Part shown: positions 42,841 to 51,734 of the stretch, piece after piece | Layout: the number at the start of each line of letters is the position of its first letter | Position numbering within the stretch: position 1 is the first letter of the stretch | Assembly (NCBI GenBank): GCA_009929855.1 | Contig: RZZN01000023.1 | Span: 1-57,302, forward strand | DNA: 57,302 bases | Direction: 5' to 3' | Source of the DNA: Gammaproteobacteria bacterium | GTDB taxonomy: Bacteria; Pseudomonadota; Gammaproteobacteria; Chromatiales; Chromatiaceae | Position numbers and translations under genes: made by a program | Notes under the pieces: generated by a model | What the model was told of the DNA's origin: nothing | Databases searched by the model: none | Seen by the model: only the letters and a program-made list of their open reading frames with translations

Positions 42841-45338
42841 GGATCTGGCGAATCACCCTGCGACTGCTCGGTCAAGATTGGCGCAGCGGCGAGCTCTATC
42901 TGCTCGCCGCGGCCTTGATCCTGACGGTTGCCGCCATCACCGCGGTCGGTTTCTTCGCCGATCGGGTCGAGACCGCAATGGCGCGTCAGGGCGGTGAGCT
43001 GATCGCCGCCGACTTGGCGCTCGAGTCGGCAACGCCCCTGCCTGCCGAGTATCGCGAGCGTGCCGAGCGTCTCGGGCTTGCGACCGCCGAGATCATCGAA
43101 TTTCGCACCATCGTCATGGGGTCGGATGGTCCGCAGCTCGTCCAAGCGAAGGCGGTCGATTCCGCATACCCATTGCGTGGTCGACTCAAGGTCAGCGATG
43201 GGTTTGCAACGCCCGAGCGCGAGATGGACGCTGGACCAGACTCTGGCGAGCTCTGGGTCGAGTCGCGTTTACTGCGTCTACTGGGGGGCGAGCCTGGCGC
43301 ACTCCTCGGTCTCGGTGAATCGCGTCTGCCGGCGCGTGCCATCCTGACCTACGAGCCTGACCGTGCCGGCGCGCTCTTCGCCCAAGCGCCGCGTGTCATG
43401 CTCAATCGCAGCGATCTCACGGCGACTGGTCTGATCGGACCGGCGAGCCGGGCCGAGCATCGTCTACTGGTGGCTGGCGATGCCGCGGTGGTGGAGCGGT
43501 TCAAGCGTGTCATCGGCCCCGGTCTGCCGGTGAACATCCGTCTACTCGACGGGGCTGGGGGACGCCCCGAGCTTGCGTCCGCGGTCGAGCGTGCCTCGCG
43601 TTTTCTGCACCTGGCCACCCTGTCGACCCTCTTGGTCGCCGGCGCCGCGATCGCGCTGGCCAGTCGTCGCTTTGTCGAGCGTCAAACCGATGCGGTGGCG
43701 GTGATGCGCTGTCTCGGTGCGCCGAATCACGTGTTGATGCGGGTCTTCATGCTCCGTTTGGTCCTGTTCGGTCTGATCGCGAGCCTATTTGGTTGTCTGC
43801 TCGGCTGGCTGGGCCAGCTCGGCTTGACGCGATTGCTGGCCGATTGGTTCACCCTGGATCTTCCGTCGCCATCGCTCGCGCCCATTCTGATCGGTCTGGC
43901 GACCGGGCTGGTCGCGCTGCTCGGCTTTGCGCTTCCCCCGCTGCTCCAGCTCGCCCAGATTTCGCCCTTGCGCGCATTGCGTCGCGATCTTGGCGCCCCG
44001 CGGGGCTCGGCCGTACTGACCGTCCTGGGTGCTGGAGCGGCGATGGCGCTACTGATCCTGTGGCAGGCACAGGATCTCCAGCTTGCTTGGAAGCTCATCC
44101 TAGGGGTTGCTGGGGCGGTGGCCAGTCTGGTGATCACTGTTTTGCTACTGGTGCGTCTGGCCGGTGGCATGGCCGGGCGGGTCCGCGGGGTCTGGCGGCT
44201 CGGGCTGGCAGCATTGGCGCGGCGGCCGGCCGGGGCAGTCTTGCAGATCGCTGGACTCGGGATCGGTATCCTGGCCCTGCTGTTGCTCACTCTGGTGCGT
44301 GTCGATCTGTTGCGAAGCTGGCAGGAGAGTCTGCCGGCTGGTGCCCCAAACCACTTTCTGATCAACATTCAGCCGCAGGACGTCGAGCCTTTGGCGAATT
44401 TCCTGCGAGATTCGGGTCTGCGCGCGGACACGGATGATGCGGCGATCTATCCAATGATTCGCGGGCGGCTGGTGCGGATCAATGATCGTGCGGTGGAGCC
44501 CTCAGACTTTGCCGATCCGCGTGCTGAGCGATTGGCCTCGCGCGAGTTCAATCTGAGTCATGGACTCGCCCTTCAAGATGACAACCGCATCCTCGATGGT
44601 GCCTGGTGGTCGAGCGCGGACGCCCCGGCGCAATTCTCGGTCGAAGAGGGGATCGCCGAGACACTCGGGATCGGCCTTGGTGATGAGATCGCCTTCCTGG
44701 TCTCGGGCCGGGAGATCGCCGCCCCGGTCACCAGTCTGCGCGCGGTCCAGTGGGACAGCTTCAACGTCAACTTTTTCGTGATTGCCTCGCCGGTGCTGCT
44801 GGGTCGCGAGCCCGCGACCTATATCACCAGCGTCTACATTGCGGACGAGCGCGAGGCGCTGATCCCCGAGTTGGTCCGCCGCTTCCCGAGTGTGACCCTG
44901 TTGGACGTGGATGCCTTGCTGACCCAGGTTCGGCAAGTCGTCGATCGTGGTGTGCTGGCGGTGGAGTATGTCTTTCTCTTCACCCTGGCCGCCGGACTCC
45001 TGGTCATGTACGCCGGGATCCAGGCCAGTTTGGAGGAGCGCCGTCTCGAGCACGGGATCCTTCGCACGCTCGGCACGGGACGGCGTGCTTTGCTGACGAG
45101 TCTCGCTGTCGAGTTCACTGCCGCGGGGATCCTCGCCGGTGCGCTGGCGTCTGTGTTCGCCCAGCTGACCGGCTGGTTGCTTGCCGAGCAGCTGTTTGGG
45201 CTGACCTTCCAGCTCAACCCGCTGATCTGGGTGATCGGTGTGCTCGGCTCTGGTGTGTTGATCGGGGTTGCCGGAACCTTGGCGACCTATCCACTGGTCG
45301 TTCGTCCGCCCCTGCGCACGCTGCGCGAGGCGGCCTGA
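42837..45338 (+). CDS. ybbP: FtsX-like ABC permease YbbP
   Basis: An 833-residue permease with two FtsX repeats and about ten spans: one near residues 15-37, a cluster at about 265-430, another at about 460-485, and three at the C-terminus. Large periplasmic loops lie at 40-260 and 490-705. E. coli YbbP (804 aa) has the same plan. Its ATG overlaps the ybbA stop by 4 nt, so the two are co-translated. A 186-nt gap follows before the convergent DUF455 gene. Confidence 0.9.
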   Translation: MRIWRITLRLLGQDWRSGELYLLAAALILTVAAITAVGFFADRVETAMARQGGELIAADLALESATPLPAEYRERAERLGLATAEIIEFRTIVMGSDGPQLVQAKAVDSAYPLRGRLKVSDGFATPEREMDAGPDSGELWVESRLLRLLGGEPGALLGLGESRLPARAILTYEPDRAGALFAQAPRVMLNRSDLTATGLIGPASRAEHRLLVAGDAAVVERFKRVIGPGLPVNIRLLDGAGGRPELASAVERASRFLHLATLSTLLVAGAAIALASRRFVERQTDAVAVMRCLGAPNHVLMRVFMLRLVLFGLIASLFGCLLGWLGQLGLTRLLADWFTLDLPSPSLAPILIGLATGLVALLGFALPPLLQLAQISPLRALRRDLGAPRGSAVLTVLGAGAAMALLILWQAQDLQLAWKLILGVAGAVASLVITVLLLVRLAGGMAGRVRGVWRLGLAALARRPAGAVLQIAGLGIGILALLLLTLVRVDLLRSWQESLPAGAPNHFLINIQPQDVEPLANFLRDSGLRADTDDAAIYPMIRGRLVRINDRAVEPSDFADPRAERLASREFNLSHGLALQDDNRILDGAWWSSADAPAQFSVEEGIAETLGIGLGDEIAFLVSGREIAAPVTSLRAVQWDSFNVNFFVIASPVLLGREPATYITSVYIADEREALIPELVRRFPSVTLLDVDALLTQVRQVVDRGVLAVEYVFLFTLAAGLLVMYAGIQASLEERRLEHGILRTLGTGRRALLTSLAVEFTAAGILAGALASVFAQLTGWLLAEQLFGLTFQLNPLIWVIGVLGSGVLIGVAGTLATYPLVVRPPLRTLREAA

Positions 45339-45524
45339 GCGCCGGTGGTCGGTGCGGCCTCGACTCGCGAATCGTTCGCAGCGGTGTTCGGCCGATGCGC
45401 CATGGACTCTCCTGTGCATGGCTTCAGAACGGCTTGCCGGAGTCACCAATGCGCGCTGTCGGCTGATGATGCCAAGATCAAGGATGCGACGGTCACTGAG
45501 CCAATGCTCACGGCCCAGCGGCGA

Positions 45525-46349
45525 CTATCCGTCGGTCGATTGGCAGAGCATCTCCAGCGCGCTCAGCTCGGTTTCGTCGAACCCAGCCTGGCGGCGCGCA
45601 GGCCGATTGAGCGGGCAGCGGATTCTGCCGCGCATGGTGTCACGCACCAGATCGACATAGGTTTGCGCGGCATCCAGACCACGCTCGGCGCACAGATGCT
45701 TGAACCATCGCGAGCCGATGGCGACATGGCCGACCTCGTCGCGCAGGATGACCTCGAGTCGGGCGGCGGTCTCCTGATCACCAACGGCCGCGAGCCGCTC
45801 GATCATGCCAGGCGTGACGTCGAGTCCGCGAGCCTCCAAGACACGCGGGACCAGAGCCATGCGCACGAGCGGGTCGTGCGCCGTGTACTCGGCCATCTCC
45901 CAGAGGCCGTCGTGGGCGGGGAAGTCGCCATAGTCGTAACCCAGCGCTTGGAGTCGCTCGCGCATCAGTGCGAAATGCAGCGCCTCCTCGTCAGCGACCT
46001 GGATCCAATCGGCGTGGAAGTCGGCCGGCATGTCGCGGAAACGTTGGATCGCGTCCCAGGCGAGATTGATGGCATTGAGCTCGATGTGGGCGACGGCATG
46101 GATCAGGGCGGCGCGTCCCTCGATGCTAGTGAGCTTGCGCGCCTTGAGTTGGCGTGGTGAGACTAGCACGGGGCGCGGCGGTCGGCCCGGTGAGCGCCGA
46201 ATGGATGCACCGCGCTTGACATCCGTGCTCAGGTGGCCCGCTCGCCAGTGTGCGGCGGTCGCTCGGGTCAGGTTCCATTTGCGGTCCGGGTCGGGTTCGC
46301 CGAGACACCGGGACGCGGCGTTGAAGAGGTTGTCGAGTCGTGCGCTCAT
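45525..46349 (-). CDS. DUF455 ferritin-like di-iron protein
   Basis: A 274-residue four-helix-bundle protein of DUF455 (PF04305). Metal-ligand patterns are visible: E-x-x-H region 'EGRAALIHAVAHIELNAINL', then 'VADEEALHFALMRERL' (E-E-x-x-H) and 'LRDEVGHVAIGSRWF' (D-E-x-x-H), as in ribonucleotide-reductase-like and MiaE-like di-iron enzymes. The substrate is unknown. It lies 38 nt downstream of the glycerate kinase gene on the same strand, probably one transcript. Confidence 0.85.
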   Translation of the reverse strand: MSARLDNLFNAASRCLGEPDPDRKWNLTRATAAHWRAGHLSTDVKRGASIRRSPGRPPRPVLVSPRQLKARKLTSIEGRAALIHAVAHIELNAINLAWDAIQRFRDMPADFHADWIQVADEEALHFALMRERLQALGYDYGDFPAHDGLWEMAEYTAHDPLVRMALVPRVLEARGLDVTPGMIERLAAVGDQETAARLEVILRDEVGHVAIGSRWFKHLCAERGLDAAQTYVDLVRDTMRGRIRCPLNRPARRQAGFDETELSALEMLCQSTDG

Positions 46350-46387
46350 GGTCCTGTCATCGAATCCTTAGCGATTGTGTCTGTGCA

Positions 46388-47695
46388 TCAGTGGCGTAGC
46401 CCCAAGATCAGATCCATCACGTTGGTGCCGGTCGGTCCGGTACGGATCAGGTCGCCGCTTGCTTCCAGGAGGGGACCCGAATCGGCGCGCGCCAGGCAGG
46501 CCGCTGCGTCGAGCCCGGCGTCGGCAGCGCGCGAGAGTGTGCTCCCGTCGATCAGCGCACCGGCATCTTGGGTCGGTCCGTCGGTCCCGTCGGTGCCGCT
46601 GCTGAGCAGCAAGACACCTGGATGTCCAGCGAGCGCGATGGCGGCCGCGAGTGCCAAGTGCTGATTGCGTCCGCCACGCCCAGGCTCGCTCGGTAGGCGC
46701 ACCGTGGTCTCGCCGCCCCAGACGTGGAGTCCGGGAGGACCGCGCAACAGACTCTCGGCCAGGTGCCGGCCCGCGCGGGCCGCATCGCCGGTGATTGGTT
46801 GCGCGTGCAGATGGACTGGCAGACCGGCACGGCGCCCGGCCGCTGCGGCTGCCGATTTGGCGTCGTCCAGTGTTGCCACTAGCTCGATCGCCGGCGCCAC
46901 GGGGGCTGGAGCGCCGCGCTCGGCAAGCCCACGCCAGACCCAGTCGGCGAGCCAACTCGGCAGCTCCAACGCCGTCAGCCGCGCCTGCAGATCGGGCTCG
47001 GGGACGAGCAGGCCAGAGCCGATGACCGCTGGGTCGTCATCCGGCACGTCAGAGATGGCCAGGACCCGGATCGGTCGATCCGCGACCGCGCGGAGGAGTC
47101 CGCCGCCCTTGATCCGCGAGACCGCCTTGCGGACCAGGTTGATCGAATCGATCGCCAATCCGCTGCCAAGCAGCCAAGTATTCATCCGACGCAGCTCAGC
47201 GAGACCCAGTCCGTCAGTTGGGATCTCCACGAGACTCGATGCCCCGCCCGAGAGCAGGAAGAGCAGCCGCGCATCCGCAGGGAGCTCGCTCACTCGACGC
47301 AGGAGGGTCAGGCCCGCGGCGAGACTGTCCTGGGTCGGGAGTGGGTGACCGCCGAGATGTGCCTCGATGCCAAGACCCGCGAGCTGGCCTGGCTCCAGGT
47401 GACCGGGCTTGGTGATGAGCAGCCCGCCAGGCCAAGAGGGACCAAGCGCATCATGGGCGCCGAGTAGCATGGCCGGCGCGGCCTTGCCGATTGCACAGAC
47501 CCAAGTAGGTGCCCGCGTGGGACGCGATTTGAGCGTGCGGCGCACGCAGGCGCGTCCATCCACCGTCTGCAATGCCTCGGCAAGGATCTGGAGCAAAGAC
47601 TGCCGTGGCGAGGCGGCTCCGATCATGACGGTCTCGCCGGCGGTGTCATGCGCGAAGCCGGGGTCTGCTGCGGCTCGGGGTGGGATGCTGGTCAT
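46388..47695 (-). CDS. Glycerate 2-kinase (MOFRL / DUF4147 family)
   Basis: Phosphorylates D-glycerate to 2-phosphoglycerate. The N-terminal DUF4147 domain has 'CAIGKAAPAMLLGAHDALG', 'FLLSGGASSLVEIPTDGL' and 'NLVRKAVSRIKGGGLLRA', and 'ISDVPDDDPAVIGSGL'; the C-terminal MOFRL domain has 'VWGGETTVRLP', 'GRGGRNQHLALAAAIALAG' and 'LLSSGTDGTDGPTQDAGALI'. 435 residues from the ATG at 47695; M24 (47626) is an alternative closer to the family start. In an autotroph it can return photorespiratory or tartronate-derived glycerate to central carbon metabolism. Confidence 0.92.
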   Translation of the reverse strand: MTSIPPRAAADPGFAHDTAGETVMIGAASPRQSLLQILAEALQTVDGRACVRRTLKSRPTRAPTWVCAIGKAAPAMLLGAHDALGPSWPGGLLITKPGHLEPGQLAGLGIEAHLGGHPLPTQDSLAAGLTLLRRVSELPADARLLFLLSGGASSLVEIPTDGLGLAELRRMNTWLLGSGLAIDSINLVRKAVSRIKGGGLLRAVADRPIRVLAISDVPDDDPAVIGSGLLVPEPDLQARLTALELPSWLADWVWRGLAERGAPAPVAPAIELVATLDDAKSAAAAAGRRAGLPVHLHAQPITGDAARAGRHLAESLLRGPPGLHVWGGETTVRLPSEPGRGGRNQHLALAAAIALAGHPGVLLLSSGTDGTDGPTQDAGALIDGSTLSRAADAGLDAAACLARADSGPLLEASGDLIRTGPTGTNVMDLILGLRH

Positions 47696-47860
47696 CTGGA
47701 CTTCAAAAGGCGCGCGATGGCCTTAACATTGCGAATGCTCAATGCAGTCCGACAATCGAGCTGTCTAAGTATCGAGCATGCGCGCGTGCGCGGTAGGCTT
47801 GCGTGTCCCTCATCATTCGCCAGTCGATCATTGTGTCAAGCCGTTTTGAGAGCCGCTGTC

Positions 47861-48103
47861 ATGAAGTTATGCCCGAAGTGTAGTCGTTCACCGTATCCCT
47901 TCTTCATGGTGTTCATGATTGCGAGTGTGCTTGCCTTCACCACCTGGTTGATGCTGGGCCTCTCACGGTTCGACGTCATCCCGCGAGCCGCGCTCACCGC
48001 AGTCGTCTTCATCGCCGTGGGCGTGACTCTTCTGCATTATGTGATCGGATGTCTGAGGCGCCATTGCCGGCATGATCATACGCATCATGCCGTATCCAAA
48101 TAG
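47861..48103 (+). CDS. Small two-span membrane protein with CxxC and His-rich ends
   Basis: 80 residues. 'MKLCPKCSRSPYPFF' begins with a C-x-x-C knuckle; spans lie at about 14-34 and 40-62; the tail 'CLRRHCRHDHTHHAVSK' is rich in His and Cys. GAGAG 9 nt before the ATG. The ends suggest metal binding on the cytoplasmic side, but no family or function is recognised. It stands alone, convergent with tsaB, whose stop is 4 nt away; the 150 nt before it show no firm promoter. Confidence 0.65.
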   Translation: MKLCPKCSRSPYPFFMVFMIASVLAFTTWLMLGLSRFDVIPRAALTAVVFIAVGVTLLHYVIGCLRRHCRHDHTHHAVSK

Positions 48104-48107
48104 TCGA

Positions 48108-48806
48108 TCAGTCGGTGCGTGTCACCTGGTCCCTGAGATAGACAGGGGTGGCGAGCTCGGGTGTCACTTGATGGCCAGTGGCCAACTCGGCCGCGCCGAG
48201 TGGCAACAGGTCGCGTGCCTCGCAGATGGCCTCGGCAGCGCCCGGAGCAGGCATGATTGAGGTGCGTGCCCGTAGCGCATCGCCATGGACGACCCAACCG
48301 GGTCCTATCCCCGACCAATCATCCCCAGCGGGTCTCTCGACCAGATGCGGTTGGCAGACCTGCTCAGCGCAGCGAGGACGCGCAAGGCCCTGGTCATCGA
48401 TCTCGAAGCAGCCCCAGTAGACCTCGTTCATCCGCGCGTCCAAAGCGACGAGAAGGCGACGTTGGCCGGTGCGTCGGAAATGTCCCTGCGCGATCGCCGC
48501 CAGGGTCGACACGGGCACGAGCGGCAGCCCGGCGCCAAAGGCGGCGCCTTGGGCGACCGCGACTGCGATGCGTACGCCAGTGAATGAGCCTGGGCCGCGT
48601 GCGAAAAGGATGGCGTCAAGTTCGTCGATGCGTGTGCTCGCATCTTGCAGGAGCTGCTGCATCATGCCCAGGATCAATTCGCTATGGCGACGTGGTGTGG
48701 TCTCGATGATCTGCTCGATGCGTCCATCCAGCATCAGCGCCGCCGAGCAGGCATCACCGGACGTGTCGATGGCAAGGAGTTTGACAGGCAAGCTGGAGGG
48801 GTTCAT
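48108..48806 (-). CDS. tsaB: tRNA threonylcarbamoyladenosine biosynthesis protein TsaB
   Basis: TsaB partners TsaD and TsaE to make t6A37 in ANN-decoding tRNAs. The ASKHA N-terminus 'KLLAIDTSGDACSAALML', 'RRHSELILGMMQQLL' and 'ILFARGPGSFTGVRIAVAVA' is standard; the protein lacks the metal site of TsaD, as expected. The ATG at 48806 with GGAGG-like CTCC on the opposite strand gives 232 residues (E. coli 231); the frame is open further upstream without conservation. Confidence 0.94.
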   Translation of the reverse strand: MNPSSLPVKLLAIDTSGDACSAALMLDGRIEQIIETTPRRHSELILGMMQQLLQDASTRIDELDAILFARGPGSFTGVRIAVAVAQGAAFGAGLPLVPVSTLAAIAQGHFRRTGQRRLLVALDARMNEVYWGCFEIDDQGLARPRCAEQVCQPHLVERPAGDDWSGIGPGWVVHGDALRARTSIMPAPGAAEAICEARDLLPLGAAELATGHQVTPELATPVYLRDQVTRTD

Positions 48807-48943
48807 GGAGTCGATCCGCACTCTTTTCGCGATGGCACTCGATGATACGGTACAGTCAGGAGACGTCCAAATATCACAGGGTGAATTTGACTTCAGCCCT
48901 GTGGGCAGCTGATGCCGCCGTGTCTTGCTGGTCGGGAAAGGCG

Positions 48944-48949
48944 TATACT
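48944..48949 (+). promoter_or_regulatory. -10 box immediately before the ABC ATPase start
   Basis: TATACT ends 8 nt before the GTG at 48958. With a weak -35-like TGTCTT 17 nt upstream (48921-48926), the transcript would begin at or within 1-3 nt of the start codon, predicting a leaderless mRNA. No Shine-Dalgarno is present. Confidence 0.4.
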
Positions 48950-48957
48950 CGCTCATC

Positions 48958-49839
48958 GTGAAAACCTTGCTTGAAGCTCATGATCTGGTTCGGACCTATC
49001 CAGACGTGCGTGCGGTCGATGGGATCAGCTTTCGCGTCGAGGCTGGCCAGTGCTTTGGTCTGCTGGGGCCGAATGGCGCGGGCAAGACGACGACGCTCGA
49101 GATGCTGGAGGGCATCCAGGTGCCGACCTCGGGCACGGTCAGCTATCGCGGCCGGCCACTCGATCGGCGCTATCGCGAGTCGATCGGGATTCAATTTCAG
49201 GCGACCGCGCTGCAGGATTTTCAGACTGTTCGAGAGTCGCTCGTCATGTTCGAGAGCCTCTATCCGCGCACGGCCGACCGTGCCGAGCTGATCCGGCTCT
49301 GCAATCTGAACGAGATCCTGGAACGTGATACCCGCAAGCTCTCGGGTGGCCAGCGGCAGCGCTTGCTGCTCGCGATTGCCTTGGTGAATGACCCGGACCT
49401 CGTGTTTCTCGATGAGCCGACGACGGGCCTGGATCCCCAGGCGAGGCGCAATTTTTGGAGTCTGATCGAGACCGTGCGCCGTCGGGGCAAGACGATCCTG
49501 CTGACGACTCACTACATGGAGGAGGCCCAGCGTCTGTGTGATCGGATTGCGATCGTCGACCATGGCCGAATCATCGCCGAGGGGACGCCGGCGCGTTTGA
49601 TCCGAGATCATTTTACGGCTGTCCTGATTCGCCTGCCAGAGACCGCCTGGCCAAGCACCGCCGCATTGCCGGCTGGAGCCGCTCGGCGTGAGGGCACGAT
49701 CGAGCTCTATGCCGAGGACGTACGCCTTGTGCTCGCCGAGATGGAGCGCATCGGGGTTGATCTGAACGACCTTCATGTAACGACGCCGACACTCGAGGAC
49801 CTCTTTCTTAAGCTGACCGGCCACGAGCTGCGATCGTGA
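48958..49839 (+). CDS. ABC-2 type exporter, ATPase subunit
   Basis: A 293-residue DRA/NodI-like ATPase. Walker A 'LLGPNGAGKTTTLEMLEG', Q-loop 'GIQFQATALQDFQTVRESL', signature 'RKLSGGQRQRLLLAIALVND', Walker B 'LVFLDEPTTGLDPQ', switch His in 'ILLTTHYMEEAQRLCDR', then a C-terminal regulatory tail. The GTG at 48958 starts the family-like 'LLEAHDLVRTYPDVRAVDG'. It is coupled to the permease by a GTGA at 49836. Substrate unknown (drug, lipid or polysaccharide). Confidence 0.9.
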   Translation: MKTLLEAHDLVRTYPDVRAVDGISFRVEAGQCFGLLGPNGAGKTTTLEMLEGIQVPTSGTVSYRGRPLDRRYRESIGIQFQATALQDFQTVRESLVMFESLYPRTADRAELIRLCNLNEILERDTRKLSGGQRQRLLLAIALVNDPDLVFLDEPTTGLDPQARRNFWSLIETVRRRGKTILLTTHYMEEAQRLCDRIAIVDHGRIIAEGTPARLIRDHFTAVLIRLPETAWPSTAALPAGAARREGTIELYAEDVRLVLAEMERIGVDLNDLHVTTPTLEDLFLKLTGHELRS

Positions 49840-49856
49840 GCAGGGGAGGTGGGGCT

Positions 49857-50879
49857 ATGTGGCGGCGTATCCGAGCGATCCTGGTTGCACGCAATCGCGA
49901 GTTTTATCGGGATCGGGCGGGGCTGAGCTGGAATATCCTGATGCCCATCATGATGATCCTCGCCTTCGCCTTCATCTTCAGCGGCGATGCTCGGGATGTC
50001 TTCAAGGTTGGCGTGGTGAGCCCAGATCTCGATGCGGCCAGGGTCCATGTGCCGTTTCTACAGACACGCCATATCCGCTTCATCCGGCTGGAAGCACCCG
50101 AGCAGGCGCTCGGCAAGGTCGAGCGTCATCAGCTGGATCTGTTGCTCGATCTGCGCGGCGAGCCGGTCTATTGGGTGAATCCAGATTCGGCGAACGGTTA
50201 TGTCGTCGAGCGGCTGCTCCTTGCCAGTCAGAGCGACTCTCATGGCGCGACACCCACGCGCATGAGTGTCAGCGGAACGGCGCTACGCTATGTCGACTGG
50301 GTCCTTCCAGGCGTGCTGGCCATGAACATCATGTTCTCCAGCTTCTGGGGGGTGGGCTGGGTGATCGTGCGCTACCGCAAGAATGGTGTGCTGCGGCGCT
50401 TGAAGGCGACCCCATTGAGTCCCTTTGAGTTTCTCGTGGCTCAAGTGCTCTCGCGTCTACTGGTGGTGCTCGGGGCGAGTCTGATCGTTTATCTCGGAGC
50501 GTCTCTCTTACCCGGCTTCACCATGCTCGGCTCCACTCTCGCCTTGCTGCTCGTCTATGTCGCTGGAGCGCTCTGTCTCATCAGCATGGGACTGATCGTG
50601 TCAGCGCGTCTGCGCACCGAGGAGGTGGCAGACGGATTGCTCAATCTATTGTCCTGGCCAATGCTATTGCTCTCGGGCGTTTGGTTCTCCATGGAGGGAG
50701 CAAGCGGCATGGCCCAGATGATGTCCAAGGCCTTGCCGCTGACCCATGTCGTTGAGGGTGCCCGGGCGGTGATGATCGATGGCGCGGGGGTGGTCGATGT
50801 CTTGCCACAGATCATTCTGTTGATCGGGCTGGCAGTCATCTTCCTCAGCCTTGCCGCCTGGTTGTTTCGTTGGGAATGA
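49857..50879 (+). CDS. ABC-2 type exporter, permease subunit
   Basis: A 340-residue permease with one N-terminal span (about residues 25-42), a periplasmic region to about 150, and five C-terminal spans. 'FWGVGWVIVRYRKNGVLRRL' and 'KATPLSPFEFLVAQVLSRLL' are typical of the ABC2_membrane family. The ATG at 49857 has GGGGAGG 7-8 nt upstream; a GTG at 49836 overlapping the ATPase stop is possible. It pairs with the ATPase just upstream. Confidence 0.9.
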   Translation: MWRRIRAILVARNREFYRDRAGLSWNILMPIMMILAFAFIFSGDARDVFKVGVVSPDLDAARVHVPFLQTRHIRFIRLEAPEQALGKVERHQLDLLLDLRGEPVYWVNPDSANGYVVERLLLASQSDSHGATPTRMSVSGTALRYVDWVLPGVLAMNIMFSSFWGVGWVIVRYRKNGVLRRLKATPLSPFEFLVAQVLSRLLVVLGASLIVYLGASLLPGFTMLGSTLALLLVYVAGALCLISMGLIVSARLRTEEVADGLLNLLSWPMLLLSGVWFSMEGASGMAQMMSKALPLTHVVEGARAVMIDGAGVVDVLPQIILLIGLAVIFLSLAAWLFRWE

Positions 50880-50942
50880 TCCGATCCCGGACCTGTCCCG
50901 CTTGCGGCAGCTCAGCGGATGCGTGCTGGATGAGCGTGTGCG

Positions 50943-51338
50943 TCAGGAGCGACCGGATCGAGGGACGCTCAAGACTTCGACTTCGACCTTCGTGAGTCCT
51001 TTCTTGAGCATGCCGAGCTGTCGGGCGGCGCTATGCGATAGGTCGATGATGCGGCCCTTGATGAAGGGGCCGCGGTCGTTGACCTTGACGACGATACTCT
51101 TGCCGGTTTGGGTGTCGGTCACCTTCACCTTGCTGCCGAGTGGCAGCGTCTTGTGCGCGGCGCTCGGGAGATTTTTGTCGTAGATCTGGCCGCTAGCGGT
51201 CTTGCGGCCGTGAAACTTGTCGTGATAGTAGGATGCGATGCCTTTTTGGGAGTGTCCCGGTTTGACGCGCGCCTCGGCATGTGATGTGGCGGCGAGAAAT
51301 AAGAGACTCAGTGAGGTAAGGATGAGTGCCTTGCTCAT
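50943..51338 (-). CDS. rlpA: RlpA-like septal ring protein / lytic transglycosylase
   Basis: A 131-residue exported protein: signal peptide 'MSKALILTSLSLLFLAATS' then a double-psi beta-barrel with 'GIASYYHDKFHGRKTASGQI', 'LPLGSKVKVTDTQTGKSIVV' and 'VNDRGPFIKGRIIDLSHSAA'. RlpA enzymes cleave denuded glycan strands at the septum. This copy lacks both a lipobox and the SPOR domain, so it is a short soluble form. The start at 51338 has AGAGG 8 nt upstream. Confidence 0.88.
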   Translation of the reverse strand: MSKALILTSLSLLFLAATSHAEARVKPGHSQKGIASYYHDKFHGRKTASGQIYDKNLPSAAHKTLPLGSKVKVTDTQTGKSIVVKVNDRGPFIKGRIIDLSHSAARQLGMLKKGLTKVEVEVLSVPRSGRS

Positions 51339-51734
51339 TAAGTGGACCTCTCGGCAATCGGCCGGCGGATGCCGCTTGGGCATTCCGATGACCGGTCGGT
51401 TGATGATTGCACGTGAGTATACGGGAAAACCCCACATAGGGTAAACCCTGGATCCTGAACAATGCTCGATTGGCCGTCGGCAGACGGCGTCCGGTCGGCA
51501 AGATCAGTGGTCGATATCCAGCCAGGATCATGGCCAGGTTTCGACTGGGCCACTGGGCTTGGTCAAGTCTATCGGTCTGAATTCGACCATGAGATGGCGC
51601 CATCACTCGCCCCGCAGCGGGGATGAGCCGAGCGCCCAGCGTTCTGTCGCTGCTTGGAGCCTGCTGTCAATGCGCCCGGGAGGACGGCGGCACCTTGGCC
51701 GCCCGTCGCCCCAAGCTGCAGTGAGTCTGATCGC
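51339..51734 (-). other. Intergenic region between the glucan synthase gene and rlpA
   Basis: 396 nt with no supportable gene. A bulged GC-rich hairpin at about 51672-51700 (GACGGCGGC / GCCGCCCGTC) lies just past the glucan synthase stop and may end its transcript; a second compact one (CCCCGCAGCGGGG) lies near 51613. The rlpA promoter should be within 51340-51450 but no clear hexamers are seen. Confidence 0.4.
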
